Assembly (NCBI GenBank): GCA_963832875.1
Contig: CAWHWB010000003.1
Coordinates: 186,001 to 250,000, forward strand
DNA length: 64,000 bases
DNA from: AP-15 sp963832875
GTDB lineage: Bacteria > Pseudomonadota > Alphaproteobacteria > ATCC43930 > CGMCC-115725
Direction: 5' to 3'
Shown: piece after piece, positions 1 to 8,156 of the stretch
Numbering within the stretch: position 1 is the stretch's first letter
Layout of the letters: every line of letters starts with the position of its first letter
Notes under the pieces: generated by a model
Databases searched by the model: none
Seen by the model: the letters and a program-made list of their open reading frames with translations, nothing else
Told to the model about the DNA's origin: nothing
Position numbers and translations under genes: made by a program

Positions 1-483
1 CATCTCGGGGAAGCGCGGCCGCGTGGTGTCCACTCCCTGCGCAACGGTCAGTCCGCCATTCTCCTTGATCGCTTTGAGCCCGAGGGTCCCGTCGGTGCCG
101 CCGCCGGAGAGCACGACGCCGATCGCATGCTCCGCCTGGTCTTCGGCGAGTGCGGTGAAGAAGATGTCGATCGGGGCGCGTTCGCGGTTGGCGGCGCCGG
201 TGCGGCGCAGGCGTAGCCGCCGCTCGCGGATGGTCAGGACCGCGCCGGGCGGCAAAACATAGACGTGCTCGGCTTCGACCGCGGCCCCATCCGAAGCACC
301 GACGACCGGCATCGCGGTCGCCCGCCCGAGGATCTCGGCCAGCATGCTCTCGTGATTGGGCGCCAAATGGGGCACGACCACGTAGGCCATGCCGTTCTCG
401 ACCGGCACCGCCCGGAAGAAGGCTTCGAGGGCCTCGACCCCGCCGGCCGAGGCGCCGATCCCGACGATCGGAAGATTGAGCAC
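1..483 (-). CDS. CheB-type methylesterase domain, partial (left edge)
   Basis: The gene runs off the left edge; about 161 N-terminal residues are visible. The protein opens directly with a CheB methylesterase domain: a GIGASAGG turn with the nucleophile serine at about residue 12, VVVPHLAP with the catalytic-type histidine at about 39, and SGGGTDGTLGL with the catalytic-type aspartate at about 131. CheB removes methyl groups from glutamates of chemoreceptors. A classical CheB has a receiver domain before this one; here the catalytic domain starts at residue 3, which is the layout of the large CheB-CheR-PAS-kinase fusion proteins, so I expect more domains to the left of the window (inference). 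GTG at 483 was chosen because GGAGG lies a few bases upstream and nothing homologous precedes it. Confidence 0.8.
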   Translation of the reverse strand, partial: MLNLPIVGIGASAGGVEALEAFFRAVPVENGMAYVVVPHLAPNHESMLAEILGRATAMPVVGASDGAAVEAEHVYVLPPGAVLTIRERRLRLRRTGAANRERAPIDIFFTALAEDQAEHAIGVVLSGGGTDGTLGLKAIKENGGLTVAQGVDTTRPRFPEM

Positions 484-736
484 CCGGAAGCCTCCAGCGC
501 GTAGCCAGCCCGACCCTATTCTTTATCCACCCGCATAAGCCAACATTTTCGGTCTGCTTTCGTCCGCAGAAACCGGCGCTGCCGCAGCTGCGGAAGAGCC
601 GGAATTGACCGGGCCGTCGGCCCGGCCCTTCGCGGCTCGAATTTAATTCACATCGGGTCGGCTTCGGTCGACCGCCGCCTGAGCGGGGGCGACGGCAAGT
701 ATTGGAAGCCTTCTCCTCCCAGATGAGGCAAGAAGG
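484..736. other. intergenic region between the CheB-like gene and glnA
   Basis: No gene seen. It contains a perfect inverted repeat at 609-625 (CCGGGCC, 3-base loop, GGCCCGG) that is not followed by a T run on either strand, so it is not an obvious terminator. The promoter of the CheB-like gene should lie in the right part of this stretch. Confidence 0.5.
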
Positions 737-765
737 AAAAAAAGACGCGCCCCGAGAGGCGCGTC
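737..765 (-). terminator. Rho-independent terminator of glnA
   Basis: On the minus strand GACGCGCC, a 6-base loop and GGCGCGTC form a perfect 8-bp stem, followed at once by seven T residues (737-743). It lies 26 bases past the glnA stop codon. Stem, loop and T tract are all visible. Confidence 0.85.
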
Positions 766-790
766 CGTGCCGGCGGCTGCCGGGGTCGGG

Positions 791-2200
791 TCAGACCGAA
801 TAATACATCTGGTATTCGATCGGGTGGGGGGTGTGCTCGAAATTGTACACTTCCTCCCATTTCAACTCGATATAGGATTCGATCTGGTCCTTGTTGAAGA
901 CCTCGCCCTTTAGCAGAAACGCGTGGTCATGAGCGAGCTCGCCCAAGGCCTCGCGCAGCGAGCCGCACACCACCGGCACGTCCTTCAATTCCTCGGGCGG
1001 CAGGTCGTAGAGGTTCTTGTCGATCGGGTCGCCGGGGTGGATCTTGTTCTGGACGCCGTCCAATCCGGCCATCAGCATCGCGGCAAAAGCCAAATAAGGG
1101 TTGGCGGCAGGGTCGGGATAGCGCACCTCGACGCGTTTCGCCTTGGGGTTCGAAACATAGGGGATGCGGCACGAGGCCGAGCGGTTGCGCGAGGAATACG
1201 CCAGCAGCACCGGCGCCTCAAAGCCGGGGATCAGGCGCTTGTAGCTGTTGGTGGTCGGGTTGGTGAAGGCGTTGATCGCCTTGGCGTGGCGGATGATGCC
1301 GCCGATATAGTAGAGTGCGGTTTCACTGAGGTCGGCATAGAGGTTGCCGGCGAACACCGTGTTCTCGCCCTTCCACACCGACTGGTGGGTATGCATGCCC
1401 GAGCCGTTATCGCCTAGGACCGGCTTTGGCATGAAGGTCGCGGTCTTGCCGTATTGCTGGGCGACGCTCTGCACAACGTATTTGTAGATCTGCATGTTGT
1501 CGGCGGTCTTGACCAGGGTCGAATACTGAAAGCCCAACTCGGCCTGCGCCGGCGCCACCTCGTGATGGTGCTTTTCGACCAAGAGCCCCATATCGGCCAT
1601 TACCGAGAGCATCTCGGCCCGAAGATCGGCCTGGCTGTCGACCGGCGGCACCGGGAAATAGCCGCCCTTGATCGGCGGGCGATGGCCGGAATTGCCGTCG
1701 GCGAATTCTTTGCCGGAAACGTAGGGACCCTCCTCGCTGTCGATCGCGTACATCGCCCCGTTCATGCCGACCGAATAGCGCACGTCGTCAAAGATGAAGA
1801 ACTCGGCCTCGGGCCCGAAATAAGCCTTGTCGCCGATCCCGGTCGAAATCAGGTGCCGCTCGGCCTTTTTCGCGGTCGAACGCGGGTCGCGGCCATAGGG
1901 CTGTCCGGTCAGCGGCTCGTGCACGTCGCAAAAAATCACCAGCGAGGTCTGCGCCGCGAACGGGTCGATGACCGCGGTCGAGCAATCCGGCACCAGCATC
2001 ATGTCGCTGTCGTTGATCGCCTTCCACCCGGCGATCGACGAACCGTCGAACATCACGCCCTCGTTCAGAAAATCGTCGCTGATCGTGCGCAGATGATGCG
2101 CCAGATGCTGCCACTTGCCGCGCGGGTCGGTGAAGCGGAAGTCAACATACTTGACCTCGTGCTCCTTGATCATATCCATGACTTTGCCGGTGTCGGACAT
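791..2200 (-). CDS. glnA: type I glutamine synthetase GlnA
   Basis: 469 residues, the usual length for the dodecameric GSI enzyme that makes glutamine from glutamate, ammonia and ATP in the cytoplasm. The N-terminal beta-grasp domain (MSDTGKVMDMIKEHEVKYVD) is followed by the catalytic domain with GPEAEFFIFD, the KHHHEVAPAQ metal and ammonia region, and NPTTNSYKRL. NLYDLPPEE places the adenylylation tyrosine at residue 398, so activity is probably controlled by GlnE adenylylation. It lies 142 bases downstream of glnB on the same strand and ends in a clear terminator, so glnB-glnA is probably one operon. Start ATG at 2200 matches family N termini. Confidence 0.97.
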   Translation of the reverse strand: MSDTGKVMDMIKEHEVKYVDFRFTDPRGKWQHLAHHLRTISDDFLNEGVMFDGSSIAGWKAINDSDMMLVPDCSTAVIDPFAAQTSLVIFCDVHEPLTGQPYGRDPRSTAKKAERHLISTGIGDKAYFGPEAEFFIFDDVRYSVGMNGAMYAIDSEEGPYVSGKEFADGNSGHRPPIKGGYFPVPPVDSQADLRAEMLSVMADMGLLVEKHHHEVAPAQAELGFQYSTLVKTADNMQIYKYVVQSVAQQYGKTATFMPKPVLGDNGSGMHTHQSVWKGENTVFAGNLYADLSETALYYIGGIIRHAKAINAFTNPTTNSYKRLIPGFEAPVLLAYSSRNRSASCRIPYVSNPKAKRVEVRYPDPAANPYLAFAAMLMAGLDGVQNKIHPGDPIDKNLYDLPPEELKDVPVVCGSLREALGELAHDHAFLLKGEVFNKDQIESYIELKWEEVYNFEHTPHPIEYQMYYSV

Positions 2201-2280
2201 TTCGGGGTTCCGTTCTCAGGTTAATGAACAACAGCCGTAGCAAGCGATAGCGGCCGACGCGGCAGCCCCCACCATGGTTG

Positions 2281-2310
2281 GCCCCACGAGGCTTGGCCCC
2301 ACGAGGCTTG
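2281..2310. repeat. 15-bp tandem duplication in the glnB-glnA spacer
   Basis: GCCCCACGAGGCTTG occurs twice head to tail without mismatch (2281-2295 and 2296-2310), between glnB and glnA. It is the longest structure in this 142-base spacer. Function unknown. Confidence 0.7.
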
Positions 2311-2342
2311 GAGGGTGCAAGGTTGGGACCAACCGCTAATCC

Positions 2343-2681
2343 TCAGATCGCGTCACCGCCGCGCTCGCCGGTGCGGATGCGGATCGCCTCGTCGATATTA
2401 GTGACAAAGATCTTGCCGTCGCCGATCCGGCCGGTGTGGGCCGCCTGCTGGATCGCCTCGATCGCGCGCTCGACGAGGCTATCCTCCATGACCACTTCGA
2501 TCTTTACTTTGGGCAGGAAATCGACGACGTATTCGGCGCCGCGGTACAGCTCGGTGTGGCCTTTCTGCCGGCCGAACCCTTTGGCCTCGGTGACGGTAAT
2601 CCCCTTGATCCCGACCTCATGCAACGCCTCTTTAACCTCGTCGAGCTTAAAGGGCTTGATGATTGCCTCGATCTTTTTCAT
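2343..2681 (-). CDS. glnB: nitrogen regulatory protein PII, GlnB
   Basis: 112 residues, full length for a PII trimer subunit. PII senses 2-oxoglutarate and ATP/ADP and is uridylylated by GlnD when nitrogen is short; it then controls GlnE and NtrB. The T-loop (GHTELYRGAEYVVDFLPK) is intact with the uridylylated tyrosine at residue 51. The C-terminal signature GRIGDGKIFV is present and the protein ends at Ile112 like GlnB. The neighbour downstream is glnA rather than amtB, which argues for GlnB rather than GlnK. A sigma-54-like site lies about 50 bases upstream. Confidence 0.97.
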   Translation of the reverse strand: MKKIEAIIKPFKLDEVKEALHEVGIKGITVTEAKGFGRQKGHTELYRGAEYVVDFLPKVKIEVVMEDSLVERAIEAIQQAAHTGRIGDGKIFVTNIDEAIRIRTGERGGDAI

Positions 2682-2731
2682 CGAATTTCGATCTCTCCCC
2701 GGCGCGCATCCGTCTCCGTCGCTGGTGATTC

Positions 2732-2747
2732 AGCATAACCCATGCCA
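2732..2747 (-). promoter_or_regulatory. predicted sigma-54 (-24/-12) promoter of glnB-glnA
   Basis: On the minus strand the site reads TGGCATGGGTTATGCT. The consensus is TGGCACG-N4-TTGCW, so the GG and GC elements are at exact spacing with two mismatches (T for C in -24, A for the first T of -12). It ends 51 bases upstream of the glnB ATG, a normal position, and fits NtrC/RpoN control of glnBA known in related bacteria. I did not recognise an NtrC site upstream. Confidence 0.5.
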
Positions 2748-2834
2748 ACCGTTTTCCACAGAACGGAGACGATCGCCACGGCGGCGGCGCCCGCAACTGC
2801 CGGTGAACCAAGCATAAGGCTGCCTAAAAAATAG

Positions 2835-4040
2835 TCAACGCGATGCCGCTCGGGACCGGTCGGGCATCGTCAGGTCGCCCAGCAGCCGGCCGATGCGCTC
2901 GATCGCCTCGGCAATCGCCTCGCGGCTGTTGGCGTAGGAGAACCGCAGATAACCCTCGCCGAATTCGCCGAAGCTAGTGCCGGCGATCGTCGCCACGCCA
3001 GCCTCTTCGAGCAGCCGCCCTTGCAGCGCGCGGGCGTCGAGCCCGGTCCCGGTCACATTGGGAAAGGTGTAGAAGGCGCCGCCCGGACGGGCGCAGCGAA
3101 ACCCGGGCAATCCGTTCAGCGCCGCGACCACCATCGCCCGGCGCTCGGCAAAGGCGGCGACCATCCGTTCGACCGGCTCACGCGGCCCGGTCAATGCCGC
3201 GATCCCGGCGAACTGGGCGGCGGCGTTGACGCAGGAATGGCAGTTGATCGCCAGCCGCTCGGCCGCGGCGAACAGCGCCTGCGGCCACACCCCATAGCCC
3301 ATGCGCCAGCCGGTCATCGCGTAGGTCTTGCTCCACCCGTCGAGCAGGATCAGCCGGTCGCGGATCGACGGATAGCCGAGGAGGCTGACATGCTCGGCCC
3401 CGTCGTAAAGAATCTCGCCATAGATCTCGTCGCTCATGATCGCGACCTGCGGGTGATGCTCGAGCCCGGCGACAAGGCGATCGAGCTCCTCGCGCGGCAC
3501 GACGCCGCCTGTAGGATTGGCCGGGCTGTTGATGATCAAGAGGCGGGTGCGCGGGGTGATCTTGTCCAAAACTTCGGCGGCGCTGAACGAAAAGCCGGCG
3601 CTTTCGTAGAGCGGGATCGGCACCGGCGTCGCCCCGGAAAAGCGGATGACACTCTCGTAGATCGGGAAGCCTGGGTTCGGATAGAGGATCTCGACGCCGG
3701 GCTCGCCGAACATCAGGATCGCGAAAAACATCGTGACCTTGCCGCCGGGAACGACCAGCACCCGATCGGGCGACACCTCGACCCGGTGGCGGCGGTAGAG
3801 GTCGGCCGCGACCGCCGCGCGCAGCTGCGGGATGCCGTTCGCCGGGGTATAGCCGTGATGGCCATCGCGGAGCGCCTTGCGGCCGGCCTCGACGATGTGC
3901 TCCGGGGTCGGGAAATCGGGCTGGCCGATGCCGAGATTGATGACCTTGCGGCCCTGCGCCGCCAGCGCATTGGCGCGCGCCAATACCTCGAAGGCGGTCT
4001 CGGTGCCGAGGACGCCCATCCGCCCGGCCATCTGCAACAT
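2835..4040 (-). CDS. class I/II PLP-dependent aminotransferase
   Basis: 401 residues with the fold-type I aminotransferase pattern: NLGIGQPDFPTP near residue 35, NSPANPTGG at 171-179, SDEIYGE at 203-209 and the PLP-binding lysine in GWSKTYAMTGWRMG (Lys238). The family transfers amino groups between amino acids and 2-oxo acids in the cytoplasm; the closest-looking members are the AspC/AlaT-like class I aminotransferases. The substrate cannot be read from the sequence. Encoded alone on the minus strand; start ATG at 4040 is just upstream of the first conserved segment. Confidence 0.88.
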   Translation of the reverse strand: MLQMAGRMGVLGTETAFEVLARANALAAQGRKVINLGIGQPDFPTPEHIVEAGRKALRDGHHGYTPANGIPQLRAAVAADLYRRHRVEVSPDRVLVVPGGKVTMFFAILMFGEPGVEILYPNPGFPIYESVIRFSGATPVPIPLYESAGFSFSAAEVLDKITPRTRLLIINSPANPTGGVVPREELDRLVAGLEHHPQVAIMSDEIYGEILYDGAEHVSLLGYPSIRDRLILLDGWSKTYAMTGWRMGYGVWPQALFAAAERLAINCHSCVNAAAQFAGIAALTGPREPVERMVAAFAERRAMVVAALNGLPGFRCARPGGAFYTFPNVTGTGLDARALQGRLLEEAGVATIAGTSFGEFGEGYLRFSYANSREAIAEAIERIGRLLGDLTMPDRSRAASR

Positions 4041-4178
4041 TCACGTTTCCTCCTGTCGTTCGCGTCGCCGCAGACTAGCGCCGGCGCGGCCAAATAGCGA
4101 CCGGGAACCATCGTTTACATGCCCGGCCGGGCAACGGCGCGGCTGGCTCCGCGCACGCGGCCGTGTCATGCTCGGCCT

Positions 4179-4220
4179 GCCGTCGTGAACATGCCGTCGT
4201 GAACATGCCGTCGTGAACAT
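4179..4220. repeat. 14-bp tandem repeat, three copies
   Basis: GCCGTCGTGAACAT is repeated three times exactly (4179-4192, 4193-4206, 4207-4220), ending 15 bases before the ATG of the methyltransferase gene. It occupies the leader or promoter region of that gene. Confidence 0.8.
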
Positions 4221-4235
4221 ATCGGGGGCGACCGA

Positions 4236-4868
4236 ATGGACGAAGATGGGCTCGGACTGCCCCAAGGCGCCTTCGCCAAGCTGGACGCGGAAGAAGACGA
4301 AATCTTCTACGAGCCGGCGCGGCTCGTCTGCCATATCGACGACGGTGCGATCGCCGCCTTAACGGGTTTTTACCGCACCGTGCTGCCTGCCGGCGGGGTG
4401 CTGCTCGACCTGATGTCGAGCTGGGTCAGCCACCTTCCGGCTGAGATCGCTTATGCGCAAGTGATCGGCCACGGCATGAACCCGGAGGAATTGGCCGCCA
4501 ACCCGCGCCTCGACCGCTGGTTTGTGCAGAATCTCAACCGCGACCCGCTTTTGCCGCTCGACGATTCGACCATCGACGCGGCGATGATCTGCGTGTCGAT
4601 CCAGTACCTCCAGCGGCCAGTCGAGTTGCTGCGCGAGGTCGCCCGCGTGCTGCGGCCGGGGGCGCCGCTGGTCGTCGGTTTTTCAAACCGCTGCTTTTGG
4701 ACCAAGGCGGTGGCGGTCTGGCGCGCCCTCGACGACGACGGCCATGCGAACCTTGTCGAGCATTATCTGCGCCACACCGGCTTCGCCCGGATCGAGACCC
4801 ATCGCCTGGCGGAATCGATCGAAGACGAGAGCGATCCGATGATCGCGGTTATCGGACGCCGCCGATGA
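4236..4868 (+). CDS. SAM-dependent methyltransferase-like protein
   Basis: 210 residues of class I methyltransferase shape. LPAGGVLLDLMSSWVSHLP (about residue 55) resembles the SAM-binding first strand, although it lacks a clear GxGxG loop. VIGHGMNPEEL follows as the acidic second strand, and REVARVLRPGAPLVVGFSNRCF (about 135-155) is the usual region after motif III. The substrate is unknown. It overlaps the next gene by ATGA, so the two are translationally coupled. A 14-bp triple repeat sits right before its start. I am confident of the fold but not of activity. Confidence 0.75.
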   Translation: MDEDGLGLPQGAFAKLDAEEDEIFYEPARLVCHIDDGAIAALTGFYRTVLPAGGVLLDLMSSWVSHLPAEIAYAQVIGHGMNPEELAANPRLDRWFVQNLNRDPLLPLDDSTIDAAMICVSIQYLQRPVELLREVARVLRPGAPLVVGFSNRCFWTKAVAVWRALDDDGHANLVEHYLRHTGFARIETHRLAESIEDESDPMIAVIGRRR

Positions 4869-5491
4869 GCCGGCCGTCGAAATCCGCCCTATTCGCCGCG
4901 GCGAAACGATGGGCCGCGGCGACGATTGCATCAATTCTCGCGACGGCGCCCGAGCTTGTCGCGGCAACCGACCCAAAGGGGCGCGCTGCGATCCATCTCG
5001 CCTGTGCGGTCAGGCCGGGCGGGCCCGATCTGGGTGAGCCCGACGGGATCGCCACGGTTGCAGCACTTCTCGATGCCGGCGCCGGGCTCGAAACCGAAGT
5101 GCCGATGGACGAGGACGAAGGTGACTTTCGCGCGACGCCGTTGTGGTACGCGGTCGCCAGAGGCGAAAATCCGAAATTGGTGCAGTTCCTGCTCGGGCGC
5201 GGCGCCGACGCCAGCACTTGTTTGTGGGCTGCGGTCTGGCGTGACGACGCGGTGCTGTGCGGCGCGTTGCTCGACGCTAAGCCGCGACTGGACCTGCGAG
5301 CGCATGGCGAAACGCCGATCGTTTACGCGGCTCGACTGCGGCGGCTCAGGACCCTGGAGCTTCTGATCGAAGCCGGCGCGGACCCGGGCATCGCCGACGC
5401 GCAGGGCCGCACCGCAGTTGACATTGCTTTGGAGCGCCGTTTGCCGCAGCCGATCATTGATCGCCTTCGTGCGTTGCCCGGCCGCGCGTAG
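4865..5491 (+). CDS. ankyrin-repeat protein
   Basis: 208 residues made mostly of ankyrin repeats. Recognisable repeat cores are DPKGRAAIHLACAV, ATPLWYAVARGENPKLVQFLLGRGAD, GETPIVYAARLRRLRTLELLIEAGAD and DAQGRTAVDIALERR. There is no signal peptide or membrane segment, so it is probably a cytoplasmic protein-binding module. ATG at 4865 overlaps the stop of the methyltransferase gene (ATGA), which sets the start and suggests that the two products work together or are made in fixed ratio. The partner is unknown. Confidence 0.82.
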   Translation: MSRPSKSALFAAAKRWAAATIASILATAPELVAATDPKGRAAIHLACAVRPGGPDLGEPDGIATVAALLDAGAGLETEVPMDEDEGDFRATPLWYAVARGENPKLVQFLLGRGADASTCLWAAVWRDDAVLCGALLDAKPRLDLRAHGETPIVYAARLRRLRTLELLIEAGADPGIADAQGRTAVDIALERRLPQPIIDRLRALPGRA

Positions 5492-5546
5492 CCGCCGCTC
5501 GGCGCGTGGTGTAGCTTCGGCAAGAAGCGAATTCGAGGAGGATGCA

Positions 5547-6440
5547 ATGGAACTCGGCACCTTGCTGCCGTTGGGCGATATCGGCGGCGATCCGGCGACG
5601 GTGCGCGAATACGCGCAGGCGGCGGAAGCGACCGGCTTTGATTTTGTCGAGGCTCCCGACCATGTGCTGGGCGTCAACGCCGCGAGCCGGCCGGGCTGGG
5701 ATCGCAACGACAACAAAGATCTGTTCCACGATCCGTTCGTGCTGTTCGGCTATCTCTCCGGCTCCACCCAAAAGCTCGGCTTTTCGACCGGTGTGTTGAT
5801 CCTGCCGCAGCGCCAGACCGTGCTGGTCGCCAAGCAGGCGGCCTCGCTCGACGTGTTGTCGGGCGGGCGCTTTCGGCTTGGCATCGGGGTTGGCTGGAAC
5901 GAGGTCGAGTTCACCGGCTTGAACGAAAATTTCCACAACCGCGGCCGCCGCTCGGAAGAGCAGGTCCAGGTCATGCAACAGCTGTGGGCCGAGCCACACG
6001 TCACTTTCAAGGGCCGCTGGCACACGATCGAGGACGCCGGCATCAACCCGCGGCCCGCCTCGGGCAAGGTGCCGGTATGGTTCGGCGGGCACCACGACCG
6101 CACCCTGGAGAGGATCGCCAAATGGGGCGACGGCTGGATGCCGAACGCCTATCCGCCCGACCATAGCGCGACCGAAATCTTCGACCGCCTGCGCCGTCTG
6201 ACCGAGGCCGCCGGCCGCGACCCGGCCAAGATCGGCATCGAGGCCTGGGTGTCGATGGGTACCGGTAACGAGGCCGATTGGGCGCGCGACACCCGCTTCT
6301 GGAAAGCCGCCGGCGCCTCGCATATCTGCCTGACGACGACCTTCAACCGCCGCCACCACCAGCGCATCCCGGGCCACACCCTCTCCGACCACCTCGCCGC
6401 GCTGCGGCGTTACCACTCGGCCGTCGCCGCCGCACTCTGA
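5547..6440 (+). CDS. LLM-class flavin-dependent oxidoreductase
   Basis: 297 residues of the bacterial luciferase-like fold. Visible family features are MELGTLLPLGDIGG at the start, DFVEAPDHVLGV, GFSTGVLILPQRQTVLVAKQAASLDVLSGGR (about residues 77-107), GIGVGWNEVEF and KVPVWFGGHHDRTLERIAKWGDGWMP. Members use FMN or F420 to oxidise varied small substrates; the substrate cannot be told here. ATG at 5547 was chosen because GAGGAGG precedes it by a few bases and homologous sequence starts there; the open frame runs further upstream without homology. Confidence 0.88.
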   Translation: MELGTLLPLGDIGGDPATVREYAQAAEATGFDFVEAPDHVLGVNAASRPGWDRNDNKDLFHDPFVLFGYLSGSTQKLGFSTGVLILPQRQTVLVAKQAASLDVLSGGRFRLGIGVGWNEVEFTGLNENFHNRGRRSEEQVQVMQQLWAEPHVTFKGRWHTIEDAGINPRPASGKVPVWFGGHHDRTLERIAKWGDGWMPNAYPPDHSATEIFDRLRRLTEAAGRDPAKIGIEAWVSMGTGNEADWARDTRFWKAAGASHICLTTTFNRRHHQRIPGHTLSDHLAALRRYHSAVAAAL

Positions 6441-6495
6441 CCGGGAGAAAAGCTTTTTTGATCGCCCAGGGCCCGGCCTCACGGCGCCGCCGTGA

Positions 6496-7245
6496 TCAGG
6501 CCTCGGGCCGGGTCAGCAGATGGCCGCAGCCGGCTTTGTTCGCCCAATATTCCCAGGCGCGCCAGGTCTCGGTCGAATACGGGCTGTAGCCGCGGTTGCG
6601 GGCGTCGATCTCGCCTTGCGACAGGTATTTGATCGGGCCGCCCAGCTGCTTCGCCTGCATCAGGATGCGGGCATTGCGCGGCAGATAGACCGACAGCCGC
6701 ACCACCTCGATCAGCGAGCGGGCGGCCGAGGCAAAACCGTGACCGCGCATCAGCACCGCATTGTTGGCGCCGAGACGCTTCGCGAGATCGCGGCCCTGCG
6801 CCAAATTGGTCACGAGCAGGTTGGTCTCGCCGAAACTGTCGGCAATGTCCCAGACCGGCACCTCGCTTCCGATAAAGCTTCCCGAGTGGATCACCGGCTT
6901 GAGCTTGGTCGCATCGGCGACCCCGAAGGCGAGCGTGTCCTCGGCATGGGCGTGCACCACCGCCATGACGTCCGGCCGCGCTTCGAAAATCGCGGCATGA
7001 ATAAACCGCTCGAGATAGAGCGTGCGTTTATCGTCGCCGATCGGCTGCCCGTCGAGGCCGAGCTCGACGATGTCTTCGGCGCCAACCAGGTCCGGGGCGC
7101 GCGAGCGGGCGATCAGAAACCGGCCCGGGTCCTGCGGGTGTCGGACGCTGACATGGCCGTAGGCATCGACCACTTCCTCCCTCGCGAGGATGCGATTGGC
7201 AATCACGAGATCCTGGATAAGGGTGTCGAGGCTGTTCATGGCCAA
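6496..7245 (-). CDS. class II aldolase/adducin family protein
   Basis: 249 residues. The metal site of the family is visible: HAH at residues 98-100 and a third histidine at 169 (MRGHGFAS). The N-terminal part has VVDAYGHVSVRHP and the glycine-rich FLIARSRAPDLV. Members are zinc-dependent aldolases, decarboxylases or dehydratases acting on sugar phosphates or related hydroxy acids. The specific reaction is not determined. Convergent with the luciferase-like gene, with a gap of 55 bases. Confidence 0.88.
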   Translation of the reverse strand: MAMNSLDTLIQDLVIANRILAREEVVDAYGHVSVRHPQDPGRFLIARSRAPDLVGAEDIVELGLDGQPIGDDKRTLYLERFIHAAIFEARPDVMAVVHAHAEDTLAFGVADATKLKPVIHSGSFIGSEVPVWDIADSFGETNLLVTNLAQGRDLAKRLGANNAVLMRGHGFASAARSLIEVVRLSVYLPRNARILMQAKQLGGPIKYLSQGEIDARNRGYSPYSTETWRAWEYWANKAGCGHLLTRPEA

Positions 7246-7389
7246 TGATCCGATCGAGCGTCGCCTGCCTGCCTGCGGCGTCTTAAGTCGCCTCTCTTCT
7301 CGCAGCAGCGCGCCGCCGTCAACACGCTGTCATTCCGGACCGCATCGTTCTGGTGTATGAACCTGCGGCAACGAGGATCGGCGAGGGCG

Positions 7390-7557
7390 ATGATCGTCAA
7401 TCTCAACAAGTACAAAAAAGAGCGCGAGCGCGCCGAGGCCGCCCGTCGCGCGGCCGAGAACCGGGTCAAGTTCGGGCGCAGCAAAGCCACTCGCGCCAAA
7501 GACCTGCGCGAACGCGAGCAGGCCGAAAAAAACATCGACGACAAACGCCTCGACTAG
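7390..7557 (+). CDS. DUF4169 family small basic protein
   Basis: 55 residues, very rich in Lys, Arg and Glu, predicted to be a single charged helix. The pattern MIVNLNKYKKERERAE ... ENRVKFGRSKATRAKD ... RLD matches DUF4169, a family of about 60 residues common in Alphaproteobacteria and of unknown function. An in-frame ATG at 7357 would add 11 residues with no family match, so 7390 was taken. Confidence 0.8.
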   Translation: MIVNLNKYKKERERAEAARRAAENRVKFGRSKATRAKDLREREQAEKNIDDKRLD

Positions 7558-8156
7558 CCGCGACGGCAGGGAGGCGGGGGAGCCTGCACCGGACCGAATC
7601 CGGGGGCAACCGTTAAGTCGCCTGCCGCTGGGTTCCCGCCCTTCCAAGCTCTAATCCAATCCTCGTCGGTCAGCACCGTCTGCGTCCCCTTTCCCGGCGA
7701 AGGCCAGGACCCAATCTTCCACCTCTCGGTCTTCGCGCCGATTCGGGGCGACTCGCCCAGAGAATGGCCGGAAACGCGGCCTTTGCGGGACCGTAGATCC
7801 CGGCCTTCCGGGAAAGCGGGGGAGGAGAATTCGATAGCGAACGCGACCAGTCCCGGGCCGATCGGGCTGCAACCGCGAAAGAGGCTGTAATCCAATCCCC
7901 ATCAGTTCAGCCGGCCGCGGGGCATAGGTTTTCGCCACAAAGGTGGCGTAGCCTCGTGGTCAACGATCGATTGTCTCTGCGGGTCGAGTCCTGCTGATTT
8001 CCCTGTTCACCGGCGGAAATTCCCTGCTGGACCCGCGCCCTTTCCCTGCTCTGGCGCGCGGTAATTTGTCGGTAACCGATTGAAAAGGAAGGCTTAAATC
8101 AGGCGTCGAGAGCACGCATCGATAAAATTCCCGGCAATCTTCCCAGCCGACGGGAA
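7558..8156. other. 599-bp stretch without a convincing gene; decayed sequence
   Basis: Only weak overlapping open frames exist on the minus strand, without recognisable domains. Two structures stand out: a tRNA-like fragment at about 7945-7994, with a D-arm-like segment and a T-arm (GCGGG / CCTGC stem, TCGAGT loop lacking one T), and three TTTCCCTG-type motifs at about 21-bp spacing (7998-8048). The look is of a decayed mobile or tRNA-associated segment; that is inference. Confidence 0.4.
7998..8050. repeat. three TTTCCCTG motifs spaced 21-22 bp
   Basis: TTTCCCTG at 7998-8005, ATTCCCTG at 8019-8026 and TTTCCCTG at 8041-8048, with periods of 21 and 22 bp. Strings of this kind recur in non-coding parts of proteobacterial genomes; I cannot assign a function. 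Confidence 0.5.

Noticed and set aside
609..625. Perfect inverted repeat as a terminator of glnA
   Set aside because: No T run on either strand, and a much better terminator lies at 737-765.
7940..8000. Candidate selC (tRNA-Sec)
   Set aside because: Only a T-arm-like piece; no long acceptor or extended variable arm and no UCA anticodon in position.
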